NCBI RefSeq assembly: GCF_000737715.1
Contig: NZ_JPRN01000011.1
Span: forward strand, 62,001-126,000
Length of the DNA stretch: 64,000 bases
DNA from: Chryseobacterium sp. JM1
GTDB lineage: Bacteria; Bacteroidota; Bacteroidia; Flavobacteriales; Weeksellaceae
Direction: 5' to 3'
Shown here: positions 1 through 7,841 of the stretch, piece after piece
Layout of the letters: each line of letters starts with the position of its first letter
Position numbering within the stretch: position 1 is the first letter of the stretch
Notes under the pieces: model-generated
What the model saw: the letters and a program-made list of their open reading frames with translations, nothing else
Database searches by the model: none
Told to the model about the DNA's origin: nothing
Translations under genes and position numbers: made by a program

Positions 1-158
1 AGGAATTAAGTAAATGGGAAGATTTTAAGTATTTTGATGCCAACGATGAATTTATTTCATTAGAAGGAAAGTTCAATTATATGTTCCCAAAGAAATCCAT
101 GAGCAAAGCAGATTATGATACGCTCAAACAGATAGCAAAGAGAAATATCAAACCATAA
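1..158 (+). CDS. 3' end of an unidentified protein (partial)
   Basis: An open frame with codons starting at position 3 runs to a TAA at 156-158, so only the last 51 residues are visible and the start lies before the window. The tail is lysine and aromatic rich (a -FNYMFPKKSMSK- segment and an ending -KRNIKP). This resembles the C-terminus of YcxB-like membrane proteins, but that is an impression from a short piece, not a domain match. It is followed at once by a perfect hairpin, which supports a real gene end here. Convergent with the cysteine synthase gene. Confidence 0.6.
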   Translation, partial: ELSKWEDFKYFDANDEFISLEGKFNYMFPKKSMSKADYDTLKQIAKRNIKP

Positions 159-162
159 AAAA

Positions 163-184
163 AATCAGAGCAACTGCTCTGATT
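163..184. terminator. bidirectional intrinsic terminator
   Basis: Nine-base perfect stem (AATCAGAGC / GCTCTGATT) with a 4-base loop. A T run follows on the plus side, and a longer one (T8 when read on minus) on the other side. It sits between two convergent genes and probably ends both. Confidence 0.85.
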
Positions 185-222
185 TTCTATTGATATAAAA
201 AGGATTTACTTCCTGTCTTTGA

Positions 223-1206
223 TTAATCTAACCAACCCATTTCCTTCATCCACTCATCATTGTAGACTTTTCCTACATATCTTGATCCGTGGTCATGGAA
301 AAGGACTACGATCACATCATCTTTCGTAAACTGATCTTTCATCTGGATGAGCGAAGCAATTGCGCTTCCCGCAGAATATCCACAGAAAATCCCTTCTTCC
401 TTAGCCAGTTTTCTTGCATAAACAGCACCGTCTTTATCCGTTACTTTTTCGAAATGATCAATAACAGACATATCATAGTTCTCAGGAATAATATCTTCCC
501 CGATTCCTTCTGTAATGTAGGTATAAGCATGATCATAGTGAAGTTCACCCGTCTCATGGAATTCCTTCAGGATAGAACCGTAGGTATCAACACCTATTAC
601 TTTAATATTTGGATTTTTCTCCTTAAAGAATGTTCCGCAACCGGTCACAGTACCTCCCGTTCCGGCACCTGCCACAAAATGGGTAAGCTTTCCTTCCGTT
701 TGTTCCCAGATTTCAGGAGCTGTAGATTCGTAGTGAGCTGTTCTGTTGGATAAGTTGTCATATTGGTTCACATACCATCCGTTTTCTGTTTCTTTAGCCA
801 GTCTTTTAGACACTGAGTAATAAGAACGCGGATCTGTAGGCTTCACATCGGTAGGGCAGACAATAACTTCCGCACCTACAGCACGAAGGATGTCACATTT
901 CTCCTTAGACTGCTTGGAATTGGTTACAAAGATACATTTGTAGCCTTTGATGATGGCTGCAAGTGCCAGTCCCATTCCTGTATTTCCTGAAGTTCCCTCA
1001 ATAATGGTCCCTCCTGGCTTTAATCTGCCGTCTTTTTCGGCATCTTCTATCATTTTAAGAGCCATTCTGTCCTTTACGGAATTCCCTGGATTGAATGTTT
1101 CTACTTTTGCTAAAACTAATGCAGGAAAGTCTTCTCCTAATACTTTGTTAAGTTTTACAAGAGGTGTATTCCCTATCGTTTCAAGAATATTTTTTGCGTA
1201 TTTCAT
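223..1206 (-). CDS. PLP-dependent cysteine synthase / cystathionine beta-synthase-type enzyme
   Basis: A 327-residue fold-type II PLP enzyme that performs beta-replacement on serine or O-acetylserine to make cysteine or cystathionine. The N-terminal GNTPLV segment, the Schiff-base lysine K45 in GNSVKDR, the substrate loop GTSGNTG (71-77) and the phosphate-binding glycine loop GTGGTVTG (about 180-187) are all present. The C-terminal end (YVGKVYNDEWMKEMGW) is closer to the catalytic core of cystathionine beta-synthase than to classical CysK. There is no CBS-pair regulatory domain. Which substrate is used cannot be read from the sequence. A single gene preceded by a TAnnTTTG box. Start ATG at 1206. 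Confidence 0.9.
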   Translation of the reverse strand: MKYAKNILETIGNTPLVKLNKVLGEDFPALVLAKVETFNPGNSVKDRMALKMIEDAEKDGRLKPGGTIIEGTSGNTGMGLALAAIIKGYKCIFVTNSKQSKEKCDILRAVGAEVIVCPTDVKPTDPRSYYSVSKRLAKETENGWYVNQYDNLSNRTAHYESTAPEIWEQTEGKLTHFVAGAGTGGTVTGCGTFFKEKNPNIKVIGVDTYGSILKEFHETGELHYDHAYTYITEGIGEDIIPENYDMSVIDHFEKVTDKDGAVYARKLAKEEGIFCGYSAGSAIASLIQMKDQFTKDDVIVVLFHDHGSRYVGKVYNDEWMKEMGWLD

Positions 1207-1225
1207 AAATGTTTTATAAGCGGTG

Positions 1226-1233
1226 CAAAGATA
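1226..1233 (-). promoter_or_regulatory. -7 promoter element of the cysteine synthase-type gene
   Basis: TATCTTTG on the minus strand matches the Bacteroidota -7 consensus TAnnTTTG. It lies 19 bases before the ATG at 1206. No convincing -33 TTTG is present at the usual distance. Confidence 0.5.
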
Positions 1234-1334
1234 ATGCTTTAAAATTTAGCTGCGTAAATTAAAGATTATGATTTATAAAGTCAATGGACAACGGTTACTG
1301 GTGAATTTTATTAACGAAAGGCCTTTTAAATAGC

Positions 1335-1440
1335 ATTGTGAATGGTGAAAAGTCAATAGTGAATTTTTTCACGACAATAAAATTAATTACTGTCATTCAT
1401 CATTGACTATTCACAATTGACCATTGACAATTAGCCATTG
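1335..1440. repeat. diverged member of the GTGAAT/TCAATAG intergenic repeat family
   Basis: The gap carries gtgaatggtgaaaagtcaat followed about 55 bases later by its approximate reverse complement (cattgactattcacaattg). The same words make up the six-copy array at 39596-40150 and the single copies near 3882 and 7656. Non-coding. Confidence 0.6.
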
Positions 1441-2670
1441 CTAGTTATACTTAATCGCTTTCACCGGAGAAATCTTACTGATCAGGTAGCTCGGAATAAT
1501 CAGGGCCAGCCCCGAAATAATAAGAATTCCTACTGAAATAGAAATGATAGCTATCGGATTTAAATCTACCGGAACCGTGCTTACATAATAGTTTTCGGGA
1601 TTAAGTTTAATAATACCGAAGAATTTCTGAAGTAAAATAAGGCCAAGACCAATAGCGTTTCCGTACAGAAGTCCCGGAATCATAATGATCAGAGTATAGT
1701 TGATGAAAGTCGCTCTGATCTGTGAATTGCTTGCTCCCAAAGTCTTTAAAAGACCGATAGAATTGGTTCTTTCAATGATCAGAATCAGAAGAACCATGAT
1801 GATATTGATCACCACAACAATTAGCATGATAATGATAATCAAGGCGATATTGGTATCGAAAATACTGATCCAGTCGTTGATTTGCGGAAATTTATCTGTT
1901 GCTTTTTCGGCGTAATTTTTATAGCCGATCAGTTTTTCAATGTCCGGAAAATCTTTGTCGATATCATTGACGTTTTTAAAGAATATATCGATACCCCCTA
2001 TTTCATCAGGTTTCATTTCCTGAATTTTTCTCACATGATTGATTCCGCCGATGACGAACTGTTCATCAATCATCTTGATATCCGTTTTATAGATCCCGAT
2101 AATTCTGAATTTACGGTAGATCGGTTTCTGATCAGCTTTTGAAAATACGGTAACAATGCTGTCGTTTACTTTAAGGTGAAGGTCATTAGCAATCTTCTGT
2201 GAGATGGTTACATCATTGTTATATCCTTTTTCCGTTACTTTTGGAGTGGTTCCGGCTACAAGAAATTTTTTGAATCTGAGGCTGTCGAAATCTTTTCCGA
2301 TTCCTTTAAATATAATCCCCGAAAAATTGTGCTCATTACGCATGATTCCGGTTACCGTAGCATACCGCTGAACACTTTCCACATCAGGAAGTTCTTTAAT
2401 CTTTTGAATATTCAATCCCTGATTGTCGAGAACGGAAGTATTGTACGAAGAATTTGATCTTGTAGATCGTATCGTAATGTGTCCGCTGAAATCTGCCAGT
2501 CTCTCTTTGATGGCTTTCTTCGAACCGAAGCCCGTAGATACAGTAATCAGAGAAACAATGATCCCCAAAGCTACAGAAAGCCTGCCGATGAAGATGATCA
2601 CTCTTGAAAGGTTATTTTTGTTATCTTTGGAAAACGCTATTTTTCTAGAGAAATATAAAGGAAATTTCAA
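1441..2670 (-). CDS. ABC transporter permease, LolC/LolE-like (FtsX/MacB_PCD family)
   Basis: From a TTG start at 2670 the protein has 409 residues. One N-terminal membrane helix (VIIFIGRLSVALGIIVSLI) is followed by a long extracytoplasmic domain of about 220 residues, then three helices in the C-terminal FtsX region with the typical IERTNSIGLLKTLGAS loop. This is the layout of lipoprotein-release permeases LolC/E and of MacB-type permeases; the ATPase is not adjacent. An in-frame ATG at 2739 would add 23 residues. I prefer the TTG because a TAATTTTG promoter box lies at 2689-2696, inside that extension, and because the family usually begins with KFPLYFSRKIAFSK. The start is 4 bases from that of the divergent NamZ gene. 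Confidence 0.85.
   Translation of the reverse strand: MKFPLYFSRKIAFSKDNKNNLSRVIIFIGRLSVALGIIVSLITVSTGFGSKKAIKERLADFSGHITIRSTRSNSSYNTSVLDNQGLNIQKIKELPDVESVQRYATVTGIMRNEHNFSGIIFKGIGKDFDSLRFKKFLVAGTTPKVTEKGYNNDVTISQKIANDLHLKVNDSIVTVFSKADQKPIYRKFRIIGIYKTDIKMIDEQFVIGGINHVRKIQEMKPDEIGGIDIFFKNVNDIDKDFPDIEKLIGYKNYAEKATDKFPQINDWISIFDTNIALIIIIMLIVVVINIIMVLLILIIERTNSIGLLKTLGASNSQIRATFINYTLIIMIPGLLYGNAIGLGLILLQKFFGIIKLNPENYYVSTVPVDLNPIAIISISVGILIISGLALIIPSYLISKISPVKAIKYN
2622..2629 (+). promoter_or_regulatory. -7 element for the NamZ-type gene, inside the permease coding sequence
   Basis: TATCTTTG fits TAnnTTTG and lies 45 bases before the ATG at 2675. A second match (TATTTTTG, 2613-2620) lies just upstream. 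Both lie within the N-terminal codons of the divergent permease gene. Confidence 0.5.
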
Positions 2671-2674
2671 GCTT

Positions 2675-3871
2675 ATGAATTTAGATTTCAAAATTAAAAA
2701 TTTACTTCTGATTTGCCTAATTTTTTTAGGAGTATTCAACCAATATTATTCTCAGGTTCAAGTAAAACCGGATTTTAAAACCGGAGCAGATCAATCTGAA
2801 CTTTATCTGCCTCTGTTGAAAAATAAAACGATAGGTGTCGTAACCAACCAAACCGGGTTGATGAGTGATAAAAATCATGTCGTAGATTTTTTAGTTAAAA
2901 ACAATATTAAAATCAAAGCGATATTCGCTCCTGAACATGGCTTCAGAGGAGATGCAGATGCCGGTGAGAAAGTGAAAAACGGAGTAGATACCAAAACAGG
3001 AATCCCGATTATTTCTCTATACGGAAACAATAAAAAACCAAAACCCGAACAGTTAAAAGGAATTGATATTGTCGTTTTTGATATTCAGGATGTAGGGGTG
3101 AGGTTCTATACTTATATTTCAACCTTAGCTTATTTAATGGAGGCCGGAGCTGAAAATAATGTAGAAATAATGGTGCTGGATCGCCCGAATCCGCATGATG
3201 GCTACACAGACGGGCCGGTTTTAAATAAGAAATGGTCAAGTTTTGTGGGAATGCATGAAGTTCCTGTAGTCTATGGACTAACGATAGGAGAGTACGGGAA
3301 AATGGTGAATGGCGAAAAGTGGCTGAAAAATGGAGTTCAGGCAAAATATACGCTGATTCCTATGAAAAATTACCACAAAAAACAGCGTTATCCGATCTTG
3401 GATAAACCTTCCCCGAATCTACCGAACGATAAATCAATCAATTTATATCCAAGCTTATGTTTCTTTGAGGGGACTCAGGTTTCAGTAGGAAGAGGAACCA
3501 ATCTTCCCTTTCAGATCTACGGATCTCCATGGACACAGGGATTACCTTACCAGTTTACACCAAAACCTAATTTTGGAGCAAAAGATCCTTTCCTGAACGG
3601 GAAATTGTGCTACGGTGAAAATCTTTCAGCCTACTCGAAAGACCTGAGAGAACTGAATCTTGATTGGTTGATTAAATCTTATAAAAGCTATAAAAATCCG
3701 CAACAGGGATTCTTCCTTGAAAACCTGTTCTTTGATAAACTGGCCGGAACCGATGAGTTCAGAAAACAGATTATAGCCGGAAAATCTATCCAGGAAATTA
3801 AAGCTTCATGGAAAAACGGCCTGGAAAAATTTGAAAAGATTCGTACAAAGTACGTTATGTATCAGGACTAA
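2675..3871 (+). CDS. namZ: DUF1343 / NamZ-type exo-beta-N-acetylmuramidase (YbbC family, GH171)
   Basis: A 398-residue secreted protein. Residues 1-26 form a signal peptide (hydrophobic LLLICLIFLGVF, cleavage near YYSQ). The body carries DUF1343 hallmarks: TNQTGLM, APEHGFRG, GIPIISLYG, VVFDIQDVGVRFYTYISTL and the C-terminal SVGRGTNLPFQIYGSPW. The family was shown in Bacillus (YbbC/NamZ) to remove terminal MurNAc from peptidoglycan fragments, so a role in cell-wall recycling in the periplasm is likely. The open frame extends upstream to 2423, but those codons overlap the divergent permease and precede the signal peptide. ATG 2675 is therefore chosen. Confidence 0.85.
   Translation: MNLDFKIKNLLLICLIFLGVFNQYYSQVQVKPDFKTGADQSELYLPLLKNKTIGVVTNQTGLMSDKNHVVDFLVKNNIKIKAIFAPEHGFRGDADAGEKVKNGVDTKTGIPIISLYGNNKKPKPEQLKGIDIVVFDIQDVGVRFYTYISTLAYLMEAGAENNVEIMVLDRPNPHDGYTDGPVLNKKWSSFVGMHEVPVVYGLTIGEYGKMVNGEKWLKNGVQAKYTLIPMKNYHKKQRYPILDKPSPNLPNDKSINLYPSLCFFEGTQVSVGRGTNLPFQIYGSPWTQGLPYQFTPKPNFGAKDPFLNGKLCYGENLSAYSKDLRELNLDWLIKSYKSYKNPQQGFFLENLFFDKLAGTDEFRKQIIAGKSIQEIKASWKNGLEKFEKIRTKYVMYQD
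2689..2696 (-). promoter_or_regulatory. -7 element for the LolE-like permease, inside the namZ coding sequence
   Basis: TAATTTTG on the minus strand matches TAnnTTTG, 18 bases before the TTG start at 2670. It lies within the signal-peptide codons of namZ. Confidence 0.45.
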
Positions 3872-3881
3872 TTAAAAAGTC

Positions 3882-3957
3882 AATTGTGAATTTGGCTTCG
3901 CCAGTCAATGGTGAATCTATATTTCAAAAATTCACTGGCGAAGCCAAATTCACAATT
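3882..3957. repeat. 24-bp perfect inverted repeat, intergenic repeat family member
   Basis: Arms 3882-3905 and 3934-3957 are perfect reverse complements across 24 bases, with a 28-base spacer. The right arm (ACTGGCGAAGCCAAATTCAC...) parallels the ACTTGCGAAGCAAAATTGAC module of the 39596-40150 array. Lies between the convergent namZ-type and small membrane protein genes; it could fold as a strong hairpin. Confidence 0.85.
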
Positions 3958-3973
3958 CACACTTCACTTTTTA

Positions 3974-4180
3974 TCAGTCGAAATTCTGCGGAGGGTTCTT
4001 ATCGTTCTTGCCTTTATTAAGAATGAAAAGCCCCAGGGATAATCCTATAACTCCGGCAAAAGCTGTCATCAAAGCTCTTTCAAGCTTATCAGGCAGATCA
4101 TTTCCAATATAATTCATTAAAAAAAGAATTATAAAAGTGATCACTGAAATGATAATATGATTTTTTCCGAACAGTTTCAT
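3974..4180 (-). CDS. small two-helix membrane protein, function unknown
   Basis: A 68-residue protein with two hydrophobic segments (about 9-26 and 37-54) and a charged C-terminal tail rich in Lys, Asp and Asn. It begins 4 bases after the stop of the DUF3575 gene, so it is most likely the last gene of the thioredoxin-DUF3575 operon. No family recognised. Confidence 0.65.
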   Translation of the reverse strand: MKLFGKNHIIISVITFIILFLMNYIGNDLPDKLERALMTAFAGVIGLSLGLFILNKGKNDKNPPQNFD

Positions 4181-4184
4181 GATG

Positions 4185-4802
4185 TTATTTTAGTTTATAA
4201 GAGATCATAATACCTCCTCTGTATGGGATGATTTCCCCGCTTTTATTATATTTTTTAGCGACATCATAGCGGTCTCCTGATACACGGTCGTAGCCTTTAT
4301 AGAAATCCTGTGAAGAACCTATGGATCCATAAATGTCCATGTTCAGACGGTCAGACAGTCTGAATTGATACCCTGCAGTAATACCTAATATATAGGAATA
4401 CCCTTTTTGGTATAGGTTAGATGTGATAAAAGTTCTGCCAAACTCATCAGTGGTTGGGCTGTCAGACCAATAACTCCATTTTTGAGCATTGAAAGCAGCA
4501 ACTGCTATATTGGCCCCAAGGTAGAAACCTTTGAATGCCTGATTAAAATAATACCTTCCTTCAGCAGACAGTGAGTAGTACTGCATTTCATGTCCGGCAA
4601 AAGATTTCCATGGAGAAACCAGAACATCACCCTGCAGGGTAATTTTTGATGTTAATTGTTTTTCAACACCCACGTTGATCACTCCTATTGGAGCTAAAAG
4701 TGCATTTCCTTTAATGTACAGACTTTTTTCCTGTTCCTGAGCCGTAAGGGTTCCTACAGCAAGGAGCGCGATAGAGGTAGTAAGAAATTTGTGTTTCAGC
4801 AT
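4185..4802 (-). CDS. DUF3575-type outer-membrane beta-barrel protein
   Basis: A 205-residue protein with a signal peptide (MLKHKFLTTSIALLAVGTLTAQ) and alternating aromatic/hydrophobic strands typical of a small outer-membrane barrel. It ends in the basic strand GGIMISYKLK. The pattern (GNALLAPIGVINVGVEKQL, GRYYF, GFYLGANI, GYQFRLSDRLNMDIYGSIG) matches my recollection of DUF3575 proteins of Bacteroidota. Its ATG overlaps the stop of the upstream thioredoxin-like gene by one base (TAATG), indicating translational coupling. Ligand or function is not known for the family. Confidence 0.75.
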   Translation of the reverse strand: MLKHKFLTTSIALLAVGTLTAQEQEKSLYIKGNALLAPIGVINVGVEKQLTSKITLQGDVLVSPWKSFAGHEMQYYSLSAEGRYYFNQAFKGFYLGANIAVAAFNAQKWSYWSDSPTTDEFGRTFITSNLYQKGYSYILGITAGYQFRLSDRLNMDIYGSIGSSQDFYKGYDRVSGDRYDVAKKYNKSGEIIPYRGGIMISYKLK

Positions 4803-5983
4803 TATTTTATTTGTTTCAGTAATTCTTCTGCGAGTTTGGAATCTTTTCCAGTCTGAGCTGCCATATTTCTGGACATTTCAGCATAGTTTTGGGCCATTTC
4901 CTTCTTCCCGGTCAGGAAATATAGCTTTGCAAGAATATACGTGTTTTCCGGTGTTTCGCCTCGCATCACAGATTTTTCAGCCCATTCCGCGGCTTTCTTT
5001 AATGATGCTGGATTTTTGATGTGATCACCGAATACCCATGCTGCTCTAAGCAGTTCATTAGGCTCAAATGCATCGGAATTGTTGTAATACTCTAACGCCG
5101 CTTTTTCAAATTCAGGAAAATTGGCATTTTGCTCGTAGTAACTGAGTTTCGTCTGGTTTAGTTTAGATTGAGCGAGTTGTTTTCCTACTAATGGCTCGGC
5201 CGTTTTCATGAAATACTCCTCGTTGATTCTCTTGTTTTTATCATCAATAGATTGCTCTACGATTTTTGATAGCTTAAGTTGATTGTCAAATTCGTTATAG
5301 GTTTCTTCAGGCAGATATTTGATGATGTCAGCTTTTCTGGATGTAAATGTGCTGTAGTTTTTGTCTTCAGTAGATTTTACAAAGAATAATAGAAGGCCTA
5401 TTTCATCTTTCGAAATTTCTTCTGTCTTCTTTTTGTTTTCAAAATACCGCTCGGAAGCTTTTTTAGCAAAATCATAATCTGAAGAAGAATTCAGTCTCAT
5501 AATATTGGTAAGGAATTCCGGATCTTTTTCTCCTTTGGCAAAACGCTCTTTTAAAGAACCTTTTGAATTCCCTGGCGAATTGATGTCCTGAGCCATAGCG
5601 ACAAACATACTTTCCTCCATATATCCGGTATTTTGGGAAACCAGTTCACCTTCACCATTCAGGAAAAGGTAAGTAGGATAGGAGCGCACTCCATATTTGG
5701 CTGCTATTTCTCTTCCTTCGCCTTTCTCCATATCGAATCGGGCATTCACAAAGTTGGCATTGAAATAATCTCCGACAGATTTTTTAGTAAATACGTTCTT
5801 TTCCATCATTTTGCACGGTCCACACCATGTGGTATAGGCATCCACGAAAACAAGTTTCTTTTCTTTTTTTGCCTTTGCGATGACGTCTTTGAACGGTAAT
5901 TCCTGAAACTGTATAGCTTCCTGAGCCATGATAACGGCCGAGCAGAAAACAAATACCCCGGAGATGATCTTCTTCATTTTCAA
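4802..5983 (-). CDS. secreted thioredoxin-fold protein with helical C-terminal repeats
   Basis: A 393-residue protein: signal peptide (1-20), thioredoxin domain with redox motif WCGPC (Cys54, Cys57) and the cis-proline loop YGVRSYPTYLF, then about 230 helical residues. Those end in a TPR-like repeat (TYILAKLYFLTGKKEMAQNYAEMSR). It probably acts as a periplasmic thiol reductase or oxidoreductase. First gene of a three-gene operon with the DUF3575 barrel and the small membrane protein. A TATCTTCG box, a near match to the -7 consensus, lies upstream of the ATG. The partner substrate cannot be told. Confidence 0.85.
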   Translation of the reverse strand: MKMKKIISGVFVFCSAVIMAQEAIQFQELPFKDVIAKAKKEKKLVFVDAYTTWCGPCKMMEKNVFTKKSVGDYFNANFVNARFDMEKGEGREIAAKYGVRSYPTYLFLNGEGELVSQNTGYMEESMFVAMAQDINSPGNSKGSLKERFAKGEKDPEFLTNIMRLNSSSDYDFAKKASERYFENKKKTEEISKDEIGLLLFFVKSTEDKNYSTFTSRKADIIKYLPEETYNEFDNQLKLSKIVEQSIDDKNKRINEEYFMKTAEPLVGKQLAQSKLNQTKLSYYEQNANFPEFEKAALEYYNNSDAFEPNELLRAAWVFGDHIKNPASLKKAAEWAEKSVMRGETPENTYILAKLYFLTGKKEMAQNYAEMSRNMAAQTGKDSKLAEELLKQIK

Positions 5984-6094
5984 ATTAGATTTGTAGGCGA
6001 AGATAGTTATTTTCCAAATTATAGACGATGATTTTATGCCGGAAGGCTCTATATTAACGAATTTTAAGACTGCCGGGATTTCCTTAAAATAAAA

Positions 6095-6116
6095 TAAACA
6101 GGCCGAAACCTGTTTA
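6095..6116 (-). terminator. intrinsic terminator of the alpha/beta hydrolase gene
   Basis: Eight-base stem TAAACAGG / CCTGTTTA with a 6-base loop, followed on the minus strand by a T-rich tract (TTTATTTTATTTTAA). Lies 33 bases after the hydrolase stop. Confidence 0.7.
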
Positions 6117-6148
6117 CTGTTTTTTATACTTTTAAAATCAATAGCTCA

Positions 6149-6844
6149 TTAAGAAACAGCTTCCACCGCTTCCTTGATCAGTTCTGTGATTTCCTTTGGA
6201 TGTGTGGCCAATGAAGCGTGGCTGGCGTCGAGATGGATGATTTTCTTAGCATTCATTCTTTCTGCCATTTCCTTTTCCGTAGCAGGTGGGATCATTCTGT
6301 CATTATCAGAAACCTGATACCAGCTTGGTTTTGTTTTCCATGCAGGTTCTCCGGCTTCAGCAGCGAAAATGCTTCCGTGAATAGGTTTTTGAGATAAAGA
6401 CATCACCACTGAATCTTCAGGGTTCAGATCCTGAGCAAAGCTTTCATGGAATTTGTCATACTTAATCCATAAAAATCCTTTTTCATCCGGAACGATATTC
6501 GCTCCTCCGGCAGGCTGTTCTCTACGTCCGAAAATACTTCCTAAGCTTTCTCCTTTATCTGGTGCAAAGGCAGCAATATAAACCAATCCTACTACCTTAT
6601 CATGATTTCCGGCCCCGGAAATTACTGCACCTCCGTAAGAATGTCCTACCAAAAGTACTTTTCCTTCCTGTAAGTCAATCAGATCTTTTGTTTTCTGAAT
6701 GTCTTCATCCATAGAAGTCAATGGATTCTGAACACTGCGTACTTTGTAGCCTTCGCTGTGAAGATTTTCAATAACGTGTCTCCAGTGAGATCCGTCTCCC
6801 CAGGCTCCGTGAACTAAAATAATTGTTACATTTTTGTTTTCCAT
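6149..6844 (-). CDS. alpha/beta-fold hydrolase (EstC/salicylate-esterase-like)
   Basis: A 231-residue cytoplasmic hydrolase. The oxyanion motif VHGAWGDGSHW is at 11-21, the nucleophile elbow GHSYGG has Ser69, the acid is in SDNDRMIPP and the histidine in DASHASL. This set is typical of the Abhydrolase_6 group annotated as esterases or C-C hydrolases. The substrate is unknown. A frame from GTG at 6871 exists, but a TAAATTTG promoter box occupies 6871-6878, so the ATG at 6844 is the start. It follows the Crp-family gene on the same strand, 66 bases downstream. Confidence 0.85.
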   Translation of the reverse strand: MENKNVTIILVHGAWGDGSHWRHVIENLHSEGYKVRSVQNPLTSMDEDIQKTKDLIDLQEGKVLLVGHSYGGAVISGAGNHDKVVGLVYIAAFAPDKGESLGSIFGRREQPAGGANIVPDEKGFLWIKYDKFHESFAQDLNPEDSVVMSLSQKPIHGSIFAAEAGEPAWKTKPSWYQVSDNDRMIPPATEKEMAERMNAKKIIHLDASHASLATHPKEITELIKEAVEAVS

Positions 6845-6870
6845 ATTTTTATTCTTTACATTTTGTATCA

Positions 6871-6878
6871 CAAATTTA
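6871..6878 (-). promoter_or_regulatory. -7 promoter element of the alpha/beta hydrolase
   Basis: TAAATTTG on the minus strand, 26 bases before the ATG at 6844. It overlaps the alternative GTG start and so argues against it. Confidence 0.55.
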
Positions 6879-6910
6879 GGAGTATACTTTCTAAAAAATG
6901 TTCACTTTAG

Positions 6911-7495
6911 TTAACGTTTTAAAGTTCTGTTCCGGATTCTGCTTAACGATTGTGGTTTTACTCCGAGGTAGCTTGCAATATGTTTCTGGGCGACCAATTG
7001 AAAGATCTTGGGATTCTCTGTCAGCAGGTTGTTATACCGTCTTTCAGGAGAATAATAGAGAAGTTCTTCGATTCTTTTTTTGGCATTCAGATAAATCACT
7101 TCCGTCATTTTTCTCCCAAATTCCTGCCAGTAAGCATCTTTTTTATAAAGTTTCTGAAGATCATCTTTATGCAGTAAAAGGACTTCCGAATCTTTAACCG
7201 CTTTGATATTCATCTTTGATCTGGTATGACAAAGAATGCTCTCATAATCCGTGAAAAAATAATTATCAAAATGAAAATTGAAATTCACATCCTCGCCGCC
7301 TTCATTAATATAGAATGTTCGCATAAAACCACTTTTGAGAAAACCCAGATACTGGCATTCTTCACCTTCTTTCAAGAAAAAATCAGTTTTTTTGTAAACG
7401 GTTTCATGTAAATAGCTGCAGAATTCTTCATAGTGCTCTTCGCCTACCAGAAACAGAGGGCCATATTTAGAATATTCATTAAGAATGTTTTTCAT
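6911..7495 (-). CDS. Crp/Fnr-family transcriptional regulator
   Basis: A 194-residue regulator from ATG 7495. The N-terminal half is a cyclic-nucleotide-binding-type jelly roll (KTDFFLKEGEECQYLGFLKSGFMRTFYI... NYFFTDYESIL), the middle a dimerisation helix. The C-terminus is a short helix-turn-helix (FQLVAQKHIASYLGVKPQSLSRIRNRTLKR). This is the common short Bacteroidota type, where the ligand is usually unknown and cAMP-contact residues are not obvious. It lies just upstream of the alpha/beta hydrolase, which may be its target by position only. The open frame upstream to 7549 has no supporting features. Confidence 0.88.
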   Translation of the reverse strand: MKNILNEYSKYGPLFLVGEEHYEEFCSYLHETVYKKTDFFLKEGEECQYLGFLKSGFMRTFYINEGGEDVNFNFHFDNYFFTDYESILCHTRSKMNIKAVKDSEVLLLHKDDLQKLYKKDAYWQEFGRKMTEVIYLNAKKRIEELLYYSPERRYNNLLTENPKIFQLVAQKHIASYLGVKPQSLSRIRNRTLKR

Positions 7496-7655
7496 ATTGT
7501 CAAGTGATGGTGTAATAGTATGTCTGAATATTTTAAGTAAAACCCACATACTTCAGAACTAAATTATTAAAAACTTAGCGAAAATCAGAATATAGTACAT
7601 GAATACGTAGAAAATAATATGCTAAACTTTTGTAAAATAGTGATTTGGGAGACAG

Positions 7656-7736
7656 TAATTGTCAATGGTGAACTGTCAATTGTGAATTTTACTAGCGGTC
7701 TATTATTGCCTATTGACTTGCGGAGCAAAATTGACT
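7656..7736. repeat. single copy of the GTGAAT/TTGACTTGCG intergenic repeat
   Basis: Contains TCAATTGTGAATTTTACTAG, then TATTGACTTGCGGAGCAAAATTGAC split by about 20 bases. These are the two conserved blocks of the 93/94-bp array at 39596-40150. The 7496-7841 gap otherwise holds only the AraC promoter region. Confidence 0.7.
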
Positions 7737-7783
7737 TTTCAAATTAAAATGTATTGTGAGTGAATTTGCTTTAAAATAATATC

Positions 7784-7791
7784 TATTTTTG
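7784..7791 (+). promoter_or_regulatory. -7 promoter element of the membrane AraC gene
   Basis: TATTTTTG fits TAnnTTTG, 50 bases before the ATG at 7842. A TTTG at 7765-7768 is 15 bases upstream, shorter than the usual 19-20. Confidence 0.4.
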
Positions 7792-7841
7792 TCGCAACAC
7801 TATTAATCTTCATTCACTTAACAAAATACTGAAGCTTTTCT

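Noticed and set aside
2423..2674. 84-residue N-terminal extension of the NamZ-type protein
   Set aside because: It overlaps the divergent permease coding sequence and precedes a clear signal peptide that starts at 2675.
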